A program made the translations under genes and the position numbers. The notes below the pieces were generated by a model. The model saw nothing but the letters and a program-made list of their open reading frames with translations. It was not told where the DNA came from and did not search any database. From positions 2,811,273 through 2,875,272 of the forward strand of contig RPFO01000667.1 of assembly GCA_009746045.1 (NCBI GenBank): a stretch of DNA of 64,000 nt. The letters are read 5' to 3'. Positions 1-9,490 of this stretch are shown piece after piece (within the stretch, counting starts at the first letter, position 1; each line of letters opens with the position of its first letter). The stretch comes from Mesostigma viride. Its lineage: Eukaryota; Streptophyta; Mesostigmatophyceae; Mesostigmatales; Mesostigmataceae.

Positions 1-941
1 ACCCAGTAACCGCCCCCTGGCACTGCTCCTTCCCCTGCCCCACTGGTGTACCCCCATGGAGGGGCTACCCCCGTGGCGTGCAGGCCACCAGCCCACAGTG
101 GGGCTATCCCGGGGTGGGTTTGAGGGGTGTGCCCACCCGGCACTCGCAGTGCAGGGCCCAATGGGGGGTGCCCTCCTCCCTGCAAGCCGGCAGGGCCCCC
201 CCCACCCCCCCGCACCCATCACCCCCTGTCCACCCATGACGGCGCCCATGCGGGCCATCATGGCGGGGTCCATGGCCAACAGGTGGGCCCCCGCAGCCCC
301 TCCCTTGCCACCGCTGCGCCCCCCCCCACAGTTGGGGCCGTGCCCCCTACCCCCTTTCCCCTGGCCCCTCCAGCCACCAGGGGGGTGCCTCCCACCACCT
401 TCCCTCGCCCAGCAAATGGCGTGGCACCTCTGCCAACAGTCTCCCCACCCCCTGGGAGACCTGTGCCAGTCTCCTGAGCCGATCCTAGGGCTTCTATGCT
501 CATGTTGCCCATGGTTGCCGCAATTTTTGCCAAATCATTGGAAAAATTCGCAGCTTGAGGCGCCCCATCATTCTGCTCATCTCCAGAGGCCCCAGACATG
601 TCCCCCAACATATCTTCGGCCTCCTCAGAGCCTACGAAGCCCTCCTCGGCCCCCATTTCGGCCAGGAACCCCTCTGGCAGTTTGTGCTCCAAGGAAAACG
701 CGATATTCTTTCCCAGTTGTGCTGGCTCGCTGCTAGCTTCTATTTCATATCCCACACTCACCAAATACCGTCCTAATGAGTCTAAGGGACTTTTTGAAGA
801 AGCTGCAAGTCTTGCCTTGTAGGCAGGACCGAGGGAACCCACTATCAAAGTGGCCAACGAAGTGCTATCCTTATTTGCTGCAAAATAAAGATTTCGTGCA
901 GTTTGCGCGAAACCTCTCGGAATGGGCTCATTCGACCCCAT
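1..941 (-). pseudogene. Gag-like protein of YR-a, partial and frameshifted
   Basis: The likely start is the ATG at 941 (MGSNEPIPRGF). The N-terminal ~90 residues match the Gag of YR-e in pattern: PRGFA near the start, then a helix-rich stretch with a G-x-E-I segment and a following L-x-x-N-I. The rest is Gly/Pro-rich. The frame that starts at 941 ends at 258, but a neighbouring frame carries a Met-rich segment (MARMGAVMGG) that matches YR-e Gag, so a one-base shift near 290-310 is likely. The frame further left is uncertain because of G runs and one stop. The product would be the structural, RNA-packaging protein of the retroelement. It is more diverged from the other Gag copies than they are from each other. 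Confidence 0.6.
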
Positions 942-1033
942 TTTTTGCTGCAAAATCACTTAATATGACGTGGAAATTATCGAGCTTTAAAGAGCGCAAA
1001 AAGAACGAGTGATTTTGACCAAGAAACGGCAAA

Positions 1034-1506
1034 GAAAACTGATAAAGCATGCGCCGCCATGTCTTCCTCAATAAATTGGCTGCATTGCATGCGCACGGTG
1101 ACGGATGCAAGTCCGGTACAGTACTGGCGCGGCGCCCAGGTGCCACTGAACAGTTGTACTACAAAGAACCCATTTGTACTGATTCTTTCGACATTGTACT
1201 ACGTTTAGTCACTGTCTACTTCAACCCAGGTGGTCATACCACCTCCTAGGCAGGTTGTGCTACACCTGAACGAATCTTTACTAGCCTGAGCTAGTTTGAA
1301 CTAGTTTGAAGTAGATTGTACTACCCTGTAGTACCAATGAAGTACTTTGAACTACATCCAAGTACTTGGAAGCAGTCCAGAGGTCATTTGCAGGGACTTT
1401 CACCCTTTCCAGGAGCATTTCTCGCAGATCAGCCATGAGGCAGCGGCACCAACTCGCACTCCGCTCCCCTTAGTCGCAAATCAGGGAATCCAGATCGTAA
1501 GATCAA
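1034..1506 (-). repeat. A repeat of YR-a (473 bp)
   Basis: The repeat starts with TTGATCTTACGATC on the minus strand and ends with GTTTTC. Near-identical 473-bp copies lie at 51814-52286 and 57754-58226 in the opposite orientation, and a truncated one lies at 48420-48859. In split-direct-repeat YR elements this sequence is the left terminus and promoter-bearing leader. Short ORFs within it are translations of the repeat, not genes. Confidence 0.85.
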
Positions 1507-2067
1507 CCATCCTCCCAGCGGAGCTCGCGTCGATCGCGGGAGCGTGTGAGGGAGAGAGACCTGCGCCGAACCACCAAGGGGGTGCGTCTCCCCCGGCGAG
1601 CTTTCAAAGTGGCCTGGCGCCTGTTGGTCAAGGACCGCGACGACAGGGTGCTGCCGCTGCAGGTGCTGGATGCGCGCCAGGTCGCGCACGGGAGCCTGCA
1701 GGCCCGCTTGGCCCTTCGCAAGGAGCAGGAGGGCGTTGGGGCTGCACCGGGAGCCCCCCGCGGGTGGAAGAACAGCACGCACCATCTGGTGTGCAACAAC
1801 CTGACCTACATTCTGGATGTGGCCATCCAAGAGCTGGGGGAGGATGTGGTGACGGAGCTGGCCTGCTTCGAGTACCTGGCGCGTGTGGTCGAGGCGTTCC
1901 TCATGGTGGAGAAGACCAGCGGCTGGAACAACGGGGCGATGCACCTGCTGCCACTGGTGGAGGGCAGTACTATTGGAAGCGCAGCAGCCCGGGCAGCGCG
2001 GAAGGCGGCTCGCCAGGAGGCGGAGCTGGCATCGGCGGCGGCGGCGGCGGCCAAAAAGGACAAGTGA
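1507..2067 (+). pseudogene. Gag C-terminal region of YR-b (5' truncated by YR-a)
   Basis: This frame is open from the YR-a junction to the TGA at 2065-2067. It aligns with residues preceding the Gag stop of YR-e: the segments around TYILDVAIQELGEDVVTELACFEYLARVVEAF (written here only as positions 1804-1900) correspond to the YR-e stretch at 53830-53930. It ends in a Lys-rich tail. The pol frame overlaps the last codons in the -1 frame, the same arrangement as in YR-e. The N-terminal part of the protein is missing because of the YR-a insertion. Confidence 0.65.
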
Positions 2068-3237
2068 GGGGCAGGGGTGTGCTCCCGCTGCCAGTGAAGA
2101 TGGTCCCCCCGCTCGACCGCAGCCGCCTGCGATCCAACCGCAGGCTGCAGCGCGCTCTGCGTGCCAGAGCAAGGCTGCGGTGTCAAGAGCGGGCCACAAG
2201 GGGCCTGAACTGGCTGTGGGGCAGGACCCGGGAACGGTCCGGTGGACCGGCGGTGCAGCAGCAGGCTATTACTGCGAGCCCCTGCACCGTCGCCCAAAGG
2301 GCCGCCCTACAAGGGATGGAGGATGCTGCCCGCGTCTACAACCGCCGGCTTACCGCCGTAGCGGAGGCGACAGACACGGGGGACGCAGAGCCCGCGCCAT
2401 ACGGGCCGGGCGGTCAATACGAAATTATTGACCCGGAGAGGATGGCACTGCCAAAAGGAGGAGCTGCAGGTAGTGTCAAGCTGCTGGACTGCCTGCCGGA
2501 GGCATGGCAGAGGACGTATGAGGACATAAACAACATTCTACAAAGATGCGACGCGGAGGCGGGGGCGTGGATGCGGCGGGGCCGGGTGTCTCATGGTTGT
2601 GCAAGCGATGCGGCGTACGCACGACTGAGCATCAGGCTGGCGGAGACGCGGATGATCGAGTACAGTGAGGAGGCGCCCCCTGTGGTGAACGGCTGTTTTG
2701 CCGTCCCCAAGAAAGACCCCGGGGTTGTGGAGCCCAGCGAACGACGGCAGCGGTTTATAGGGAATATGGTGCCGTGCAACCGGCGCTTCCTCAAGCCGCC
2801 TACCTGTTACCTGCCTAACTTGGGCGAGGTCGCTGAGCTGAGTGTGGGGGCGCCATGCTATTCGGGCAAGACAGACCTTGACACCTACTATTACCGGTTC
2901 GAGGTACCTGAGAGCTGCTGGCGCCCCTATTTCTCGCTGCCCCCCGTGTGGTCCGATGAGGTCGGCCAGCTGGGACGACGGCGAAAGTTGTACCCCAGGT
3001 TCCGAGTCCTTGTCATGGGCTGGAGCCACTCGGTGGTCCTTGCACAGGTTGCCCACCTGCACTGTCTCTACGGGGCGGGAGTGCTCGATGCCAAGAGAGG
3101 GCTGTCATATCCCATGCACTTGATGGGGGTGCGCACAGTGCGCGGGGATGGCATGGACCGGCTGGAGTTGGTGGAGAGCGCAGCCAGTGCAGCGTGGCGG
3201 CTGCTGCCGGAGGATCCCCCACATCCCGCTCAGCTGG
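2052..3237 (+). CDS. Reverse transcriptase, N-terminal half (YR-b pol part 1)
   Basis: This is the start of the YR-b polyprotein, in the -1 frame relative to gag. It begins around VRGRGVLPLP, which is shared with YR-e. It carries the RT fingers and palm: PKKDPGVV (2710-2733), the first catalytic aspartate motif KTDLDTYYYRF (about 2869-2901), and VLVMGWSHSV (about 3007-3036). The frame runs intact to Q-L-V at 3237, where YR-N is inserted immediately before the M-I-D-D catalytic box found at 39389. Known role: copies the element RNA into DNA. This copy cannot make a full RT because of the insertion. Confidence 0.8.
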
Positions 3238-3944
3238 TTGATCTCCCTCGATCTGGATTCCCTGATTTGTCGGGGCGGAGGGAGCGAAGGAGGCGAGGGA
3301 CGCCGCTGGGTGACAGCACATATAAAAAATAAATAGAGCATTTAATAATTTATAATAGGCCCTGGTCTTTTATAAGGGGCAGTAGTCACAATTTATAAGG
3401 GCCCTCGAATTTAATAAGGGGCGCCAGTGTGGTGGTACGAGATCTGCCCTCTAATAGGGTGTAAGTCCGTAGGAGTAACTTGTAAACTAGTTCTAAGTAC
3501 TTGGATGTAGTTCCAAGTACTTCACTTGGCCTACAGGGTAGTACAGTCTACTTCAATCTACTTCAAACTAGTTCATTCTAGTTCAAACCAGTGCTGACGT
3601 GCTTCGGCGTAGCACTGGACGCTCAGGAGGTGAACGAACCTACTGGGGTGTAGTAGACCAAGACTAAACGTAGTACAATGTCAAAAGAATTAGTAGGGAT
3701 GGGTTCCTTGTAGTACAACTGGCCAAGGGTGCTTTTGGCGCCAAAACCAGGTGTACCGGACTTGCATCCGCCACAGTGGGCAAGTACGCTGCCACTTCGC
3801 ATGGTGTACGAATATTGTATGGGTCACGGAATTGTGTTTCGACCCGAATTAGAAGGACCTGGGCCGCCGCCGGCCCAAGTCTAAGAAAAAGTGCTGGCAT
3901 ATAACCAGCCGAGGTGTGCCTGTGCTGGTATTCGTTTTTATTAG
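3238..3944 (+). repeat. A1 repeat of YR-N (707 bp)
   Basis: Direct repeat of A2 (5651-5953 plus 38798-39201), with small differences such as a short indel near 3510-3530. It contains AT-rich segments (TATAAAAAATAAATAG) and several CAAGTACTTGG/AACTAGTTC-type short repeats, also seen in the A repeats of YR-a and YR-e although the overall sequence differs. Short ORFs here are not supported as genes. Confidence 0.8.
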
Positions 3945-5482
3945 TGGTGACGGCCAGCCATGGTGGCTGGCAACGATTTAAGCGAATGCAAAAGGCCTCC
4001 CCGAGTCCGGGGGGCTGGGAATGAATTTTATTTAGAGACGCGCGACGGTGGTCGGCGTCCAAGCGGTCGTTTGAGGGCCAGTCGTTGAAAATCGGGGCAG
4101 AAATTGCGGATTTAGTGCCGAAATCTGCGGTAGGGTGCCGGCAATCTTTTTCGGCCTGAACTGACCTGGGACGAGGCGAATAAAGGTTGCTTGGACCTGT
4201 TTCGATGGTCCTAAACGACGAGCAAAGGTGGCCGGCTGCTGTCCCGTCGTTTGAGGGGTGGGCATAGAAATTTGACCCGAAATTGAGTCGCAAGGCCGGA
4301 AAGTGCGGTAAGGGAACGAAAATTCTATTTCGGCCCTGGGCGTGCTTGTTCGAGCTGTTTTACGTTTGATACTGCCTTGCACGATAACCCTCAACGACGA
4401 GCGGTGTAAAAAATATAGTAGGCTGCAAAGCCGGCTGCCCAAGATCTGAATGCGGCATCATTAGCTATCTTTGGCTCTCGGGGCTTTGCGGGCAGGGCAT
4501 ACCGCGTCACAGCCCGATGGCTTTGATGGAGCGGGTCGGCTGGTCCATTACGTGATGGTAACGTGAAAAAGAATATGTGGAGCCGAATTTTATGGGGAAA
4601 ACCGGTGGCTGGAGGAGCGCTGGGTGTGGCTCCCTGGATTTTATTTCTCGAGGGCTTACGTGGTGGTAGGGCGGCTCGGCGGCCATGGGCCAGTGGTGGC
4701 CGGTTGGGGGAGGTGCCTTTCTTGACGGCTTTGGGGAGCTAAGAACTGTGGTGTATTGGAACTGGGGGGAGGCAAAATGAGCGGCCTACGTAAAAAGACT
4801 TTTGGGCGCTGCCAGGCTGGAACCCTGAGTCTGAGCTTTGGGATGACATCTGTAATGGCATCCAAGAGGTGGGCAGGCAATGGGGGGAGCCTGGTGAGAC
4901 CGGCTGGTTTTGACGGTTGTGAGGGCTAAGAGCAGGGGCGCTTGCTCAAGATAGCCTAAGTGACCGGCTAGCTGTCCTGAGAATGGAATGGAGATTACAC
5001 CTTGCTATGTATGCCGCCGGCAGCCCTCTAGGGCGAGTACCTGGGGATGCTTGCACCCCGGGTTACGCCCTGCAAACAGAGGGCTGTGACCGTAGCGGCA
5101 GCTTGTGGCATGTGACTTTTGGCGAGTCGCTGGGCCATAGCACTGGATCGTGACAGTTATGGCATGAGGAGCGCGAGGAGGATGGTGTAGGGTGGAAGTT
5201 GGCAGACATGCCAGCTATTTTCGCTGGACGAGGAGGGGGGAAAGGTGTGGGGGATTGATTGACCGAACCTTTGGTTGGACGCTGTTCTCTCCTATCCAAG
5301 GGGGATCAAGGCATTGTTTGAGACTTCGCTAGTGGGGCGCACTCCAGCAGACAAGCTGGGGCCCCACTGTTGGTGACAGGCTTCCCCGCGACCAGTAAGT
5401 GAGGGGCACTGTAGCAGGCATGCTAGGCCTTCACTATTGGTGACGGGTCCTCCACGGCCAGAATGGCCAGGCTGGGGGAAGC
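3945..5482 (+). other. Internal region of YR-N, no recognisable coding sequence
   Basis: About 1.5 kb between A1 and B1. The longest minus-strand frames (3664-4293 and 4032-4442) are rich in Thr/Pro/Arg, match no family I recognise and extend across the A1 boundary, so I do not call them genes. The 3' part (5336-5430) holds two hairpins related to those of YR-b and YR-e. This looks like the body of a non-autonomous element. Confidence 0.6.
5336..5430 (+). other. Two covarying hairpins upstream of B1 in YR-N
   Basis: GGGGCGCACT is followed by the stem CCAGC (5344-5348), a loop AGACAA and GCTGG (5355-5359). A second copy after GGGGCACTG has TAGCA (5412-5416), loop GGCA and TGCTA (5421-5425). 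Both are followed by GGCC. The same layout with compensating base changes occurs in YR-b and YR-e, so the paired structure, not the sequence, is kept. Confidence 0.6.
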
Positions 5483-5650
5483 GGGAAGTGAGATGGCAGC
5501 ATCAGCTGGCTGGGGGGGCCTGCAGATGCTTTATTCACCAATTATGCGACTTTGGTCCAAGAGTCTCTTGTGCGTAAACGTATTTTGTAAAAAATAATGT
5601 CTGGAGCCCTCAGTGATGGAGTGAACGAGTTGAGACATGCATAGGGATGG
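5483..5650 (+). repeat. B1 repeat of YR-N
   Basis: Direct copy of 39221-39388, starting GGGAAGTGAGATGGC and ending CATAGGGATGG immediately before A2 at 5651. B1 next to A2 is the joint expected in split-direct-repeat YR elements. Confidence 0.8.
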
Positions 5651-5953
5651 TTGATCTCCCTCGATCTGGATTCCCTGATTTGTCGGGGCGGAGGGAGCGA
5701 AGGAGGCGAGGGACGCCGCTGGGTGACAGCACATATAAAAAATAAATAGAGCATTTAATATTTTATAATAGGCCCTGGTCTTTTATAAGGGGCAGTAGTC
5801 ACAATGTATAAGGGCCCTGGAATTTAATAAGGGGCGCCAGTGTGGTGGTACGAGATCTGCCCTCTAATAGGGTGAAAGTCCGTATAAGTAACTTGTAAAC
5901 TAGTTCTAAGTACTTGGAACTACGTCCAAGTACTTGGCCTACAGGGTAGTACA
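5651..5953 (+). repeat. A2 repeat of YR-N, left part
   Basis: Matches A1 from its first base. It is interrupted at GTACA (5949-5953), the target duplication of Gypsy-A, and continues at 38798. Confidence 0.85.
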
Positions 5954-6526
5954 TGTTACGTCGCGTAACAATTCGTTGTAGTTACGGACGTAAATTAGGT
6001 CTTTTGCCTCGGTTGTCCCTAGGTTTACGTTTAGGCTCCTACCGGGACATTATTGTCCTCGTAACAGTACCGTGGTACATTGGGTGCCGTTGGGCGCCGC
6101 GCCGCGTACTTTACTAGTGGTCCTGATCCTGTGGTAGAATGTAGTGGACCAGCGTGCATCAGTAAATGTAGTGGACCAGCGTGCATCTGTAGGCGAGGGC
6201 CATGTCGGCCCGAGCGTGTTGGACCGTTGGTGACCATTTATGCGCGTTCTACCCCTTGTGTGTGCACTCGGCGTGTGTTAAATGAATTAACACATTTAGG
6301 CTTGGGTCACGGCAGTGTAGTTGTGTTTCCTTCCTCTATTCCTGGAGTAAACGGGTTTTGGTAAATGGTTGTATGGCGTATTATAGTAACACATACGTTA
6401 ATGCATTGAGATCAGCTCCGTCACGTTCGTCTTTCGCCAGAGGTTTGAGTAGAGGAGGCCTGACCAGTTTAGGTAGTATCAGGCCCATTAGAGGTAGAGG
6501 TGGAGGTAGATATCCGCGGCGTAACA
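5954..6526 (+). repeat. 5' LTR of Gypsy-A
   Basis: 573 bp with inverted ends TGTTACG/CGTAACA. I find no difference from the 3' LTR at 38225-38797 where I compared them, and short frames inside both translate identically. It is expected to hold the promoter and polyadenylation signals, but I see no unambiguous TATA box. Confidence 0.9.
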
Positions 6527-6527
6527 A

Positions 6528-6545
6528 TGGTTCCGGAGGAACTTC
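6528..6545 (+). other. Candidate primer-binding site of Gypsy-A
   Basis: One base after the LTR lies TGGTTCCGGAGGAAC, starting with the TGG expected to pair with a tRNA CCA end. It does not match the common initiator-Met site. The primer tRNA cannot be named from the sequence alone. Confidence 0.35.
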
Positions 6546-7046
6546 AGTAGGTAGAGAACGAGACGACTATCCCTTGCCACATACACCTTTTCAAGACCCC
6601 TTCCGCGTCCAGGAACACGAAGCCGACACTTCCTTGATAGGTAATGGGCGGGTCGCCTTCAAGCTAGGAGAGTAGTGCTGCCCGTTTCGGGACACGCTCT
6701 ATCTAGATGCTAGACCTGCTCGCAGCGGATAAACCCTTTCGTAGTTAGCCTGTCCTTCGCCTTGTTTTCCTGCTTACGGTTGTTTCCTGTCTTAGATAGG
6801 GGAGTATTACTGTTCGGAGACGATTAGCGTCGCAGTACCTACACCTTTTTCCTTGTGCTGCTGCTTTATTAGACGGCCGCACCCGCAGAGTTACGGGTCG
6901 CTGTGTTAGGACGAGCGCTGGACTATCCGGTCGCTGACTTAGGACGAGAGCTGGACAATTCCGCCCTCATTCTTCTTTCGGTGATCCAGATCGTCCAGAT
7001 AAGTCGCCTACCCCTACTCCTTCTAGCGTGACGTCGCAAGACCCAC

Positions 7047-7055
7047 CAGGTGAGT
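7047..7055 (+). promoter_or_regulatory. Predicted 5' splice donor in the Gypsy-A leader
   Basis: CAG|GTGAGT, a near-perfect donor, lies 10 bases before the ATG of the hybrid-binding ORF. With acceptors at 9460 (gag) and 28000 (third ORF) it would give retrovirus-like alternative RNAs. RNA evidence is lacking. Confidence 0.45.
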
Positions 7056-7059
7056 TATC

Positions 7060-7452
7060 ATGAGTCAACGTCGTGTTTTTACTGCGCCTTCCCATTCATC
7101 TAGTGATAATAGCTTAGCTAAATATTACGTAGTTATTACCCCTCAATGGTCAGCCATTTTCCTCTCTTGGTCAGATGCTAGGAAGATAGTGCAAAATCGT
7201 ACATATAATGTAATTAGGTATAAGAAATTTGTTACCTTCGAGGAAGCTCAACAATTCCTTATAGACCATAGTGTATCAGATCTAGGCCTACACGTACGTT
7301 CTACTCCTCATGGTCGCCCTCCTGTAGAAGCTCTAGATTTTGCTACCCCTCCTTCGTCTCCCCCTAAGCGGGCTGCATCCTCATCTAGCTTAGATACTCC
7401 TCTCACCTTAGAATTCGGTTCCCTATCCATTACTGTTGTTAAAAAGGATTGA
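7060..7452 (+). CDS. Small protein with a viroplasmin / RNase H1 hybrid-binding (Cauli_VI-type) domain
   Basis: 130 residues from the first ATG after the leader donor site. Residues about 20-68 fit the hybrid-binding domain pattern known from RNase H1 N-termini and viroplasmin (PF01693): a YYVV strand, a conserved Trp (FLSW), an Arg/Tyr turn, YKKF, then EAQQFL. The C-terminal 50 residues are Ser/Pro-rich and probably disordered. In RNase H1 this domain binds RNA-DNA hybrids or dsRNA. A role in protecting or handling the cDNA-RNA intermediate, or in translation, is inference. It lies between LTR and gag, inside the predicted 7050-9460 intron, so it would be made only from unspliced RNA. No RNase H catalytic domain follows it here. 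Confidence 0.65.
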   Translation: MSQRRVFTAPSHSSSDNSLAKYYVVITPQWSAIFLSWSDARKIVQNRTYNVIRYKKFVTFEEAQQFLIDHSVSDLGLHVRSTPHGRPPVEALDFATPPSSPPKRAASSSSLDTPLTLEFGSLSITVVKKD

Positions 7453-7475
7453 TTTAAATTGTTTCCTTCTTTTAA

Positions 7476-9385
7476 GGGGACTCGGCGCGGCGAATTTTTT
7501 CCGCGCCAAAAAAATTCCGCGGTACCCTCCGTACCGTGAAAAGTGGGTGCACGGTGCGCGCACCCCTTGCGGAAGTGGCCATGGCGACTGCTTTTAGACG
7601 AAACGTGACAAATCTGGCTCGCGGAAAGCAGAAAAAATGCTCGATTGTTGGAGAAAATTAGTTACTGATTCTACTTTATGGTGGGATGGTTGCGATCTAT
7701 AATGTCGTGGGCTTTTTTTCTTTACCATCGGCAGGGGGGGTCCGGCCTGAATTTCTGTCGGGATGAATAAAGTATAATGGATGCCTGCAGGTGTGATTGT
7801 CGATTGTTGCCAGTTTTGATGGTCCTAATGGAAGCTAGTTTAATGATGTTTCTAAAGCCGTAAAAATTCCCGCTGCTATCCTTACCTTTCCCGTCATTTT
7901 GCGGTAAGATAACATTAGGCCTGCGCGATGCGCGCCCGACCTCTCCATGAAAGGGTGGCCTTTCTTGTGCGCCTGGGCACGAATAAATGCCCGTTATGGT
8001 ACGTTCTTGTATTAAACGTCCTAAGATAGCGCTTTCCTGCTTTCTTAGCTCGTTGAGCGTAAGCTTTTTGCCTTCTTTCCGGCCAGATGCAGCCATGAAC
8101 TTGCGGGTCCTGGCGCTGCATCGCTAGATTCCTGGATGTTTTTTAGCAAGTTCGTCTGTGACGTGGCTGGCTTGCTGCAGCGCGTGGCCCACAACCTGTC
8201 GGGAAGGTGTAATGCTTTTATTTACATGCTTCTCTGAAATTTCTTTTGCTTTATAGACAGTTGTGTTCGAGGAAATTCACGCGGTCTTCCTAAGCAGCGG
8301 CATCATTTTCCCCAGACACTGACGAGCTGGCACCTGTCTCCTAAAGAAAGTGGCTCGTCCTTGTTAGAAAGGAGGCAGTGTGCATTTTGCGGGACACAAT
8401 GCTCAGTGGTGGCACATGCGTCAGGTAGGTTGTTCCAATGGTCTCTTCACCTTTCCCACTGAGTAAATGATAGCCTTTGTCATGCTAACCAGAGCAGCTA
8501 GCCACAGGTTGGCTGGATAAAAAGTCAGCTTATTTTCTCTTTATATACTGCATGTGTGGTCCTCCACATGTCCGGCTTGTTGGGCATTTTGGAACAGGGT
8601 TTTTAATGTGTTGTTGGGTGGAACAACTTGGTTGTTGGCACAAAATCGCACATTATTAGCCTGAGATAGGCATGACATATGCTGCTCAGGCGTGTCGTCC
8701 TACCAGCCTTGTTGATAAGGGTAGACTCACAAGGCTGGCTGTGCCGATGGAGGGGTGGGGCGTATGACGCTCCGGACATCCTCCTCACACTCCGTGATCA
8801 AAGTGGGCATGTTTTTGGGTGTCTAGGGTAGCAAAACAGATGTCATTTTGGCTCAGCACTAGCTCAATTCTCTTTTAGCGTCTACCCAGGTGGCATCACA
8901 GGAAAATCAATAACTTGAGCTACGCTTGTCAGAATGAGCTCAAATTTTGGCAGTGTGTTTCCCCCCACTCAGTGGAATTTAAAATGTATGGATGACCCAA
9001 TCTGATGTGTTAATGATTTGATTTATTTTTTTTTTGCTAAAAAAAGTACCCATTTTGCGGGAAAATTAATAACTCAAACAAATGTGACCATTTTGGCCAT
9101 GTAAATAGCCCAGCTTTTAAAAAAGTGGGGGAACTTTGCAGAAATGTATGGGCAGGTCATTTAGACAAGTGGTTTGTCTTGGGCAAAATATCTCATAAAT
9201 AGCGTCTTTTTCTATTTTTAGCTCGCCACCGGTGCGTGGTTGGGGGTAGTACCCCCAACAAGTGGTGGTATGAATGTCCAAACATCATATTTATGGTACC
9301 CAATCATCACTAGATGGTTCCCATGTGCATTGGAACTGATACTCACTAAAGTCTGTTTTTCAGGCTTTTGGACGTGCGAGTCCCC
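7476..9385. mobile_element. TTAA-flanked non-autonomous DNA element (1.9 kb) in the Gypsy-A leader
   Basis: TTAA at 7472-7475 and 9386-9389 flanks ends that are inverted copies: GGGGACTCG on the left and its complement CGAGTCCCC on the right. TTAA duplications are typical of piggyBac-type elements, though the usual CCC-type terminus is not seen. No transposase frame is present; 7722-8121 on the minus strand is open but unrecognised. It sits within the predicted leader intron, which would be about 0.5 kb without it. Confidence 0.55.
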
Positions 9386-9440
9386 TTAAGCCATTAAAAG
9401 CTTTTTCTTTTCTTTCCTTGCCTTAAATTAGGCCTTGTCC

Positions 9441-9460
9441 TTTATCCTTGTTGCTTTCAG
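9441..9460 (+). promoter_or_regulatory. Predicted splice acceptor upstream of Gypsy-A gag
   Basis: A pyrimidine-rich run ending TTGCTTTCAG at 9460. The first ATG after it is the gag start at 9491. It pairs logically with the donor at 7049. Confidence 0.45.
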
Positions 9461-9490
9461 TTAGATTTCTGATCATTTACTTAAATAAAA

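Larger units (their letters stand above)
1..1506 (-). mobile_element. YR-a: 5' part of a tyrosine-recombinase retrotransposon, leaving the window at the left edge
   Basis: Read on the minus strand, this begins with a 473-bp A repeat (1506 down to 1034), then a short untranslated stretch, then a Gag-like reading frame that runs to base 1. The A repeat closely matches those of YR-e at 51814-52286 and 57754-58226, so the family assignment is direct. The element sits inside YR-b, whose coding sequence resumes at 1507. Its recombinase half and other end lie outside the window. Confidence 0.75.

Noticed and set aside
1049-1249. 66-residue frame repeated at four places (MRRHVFLNKLAALHAHG...)
   Set aside because: It lies inside the A repeat and is repeated because the DNA is repeated; copies differ without codon bias and orientation varies relative to the element.
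1429-2297. Long minus-strand frames opposite YR-b gag and pol
   Set aside because: GC-rich coding DNA leaves the opposite strand open; the plus frame has the RT homology.
4032-4442. Minus-strand ORF of 136 residues in YR-N
   Set aside because: No motif, low-complexity composition, and no equivalent in coding YR elements.
6031-6364. 68- and 94-residue frames found twice with identical sequence
   Set aside because: Both lie in the LTRs of Gypsy-A; identity reflects LTR duplication, not gene conservation.
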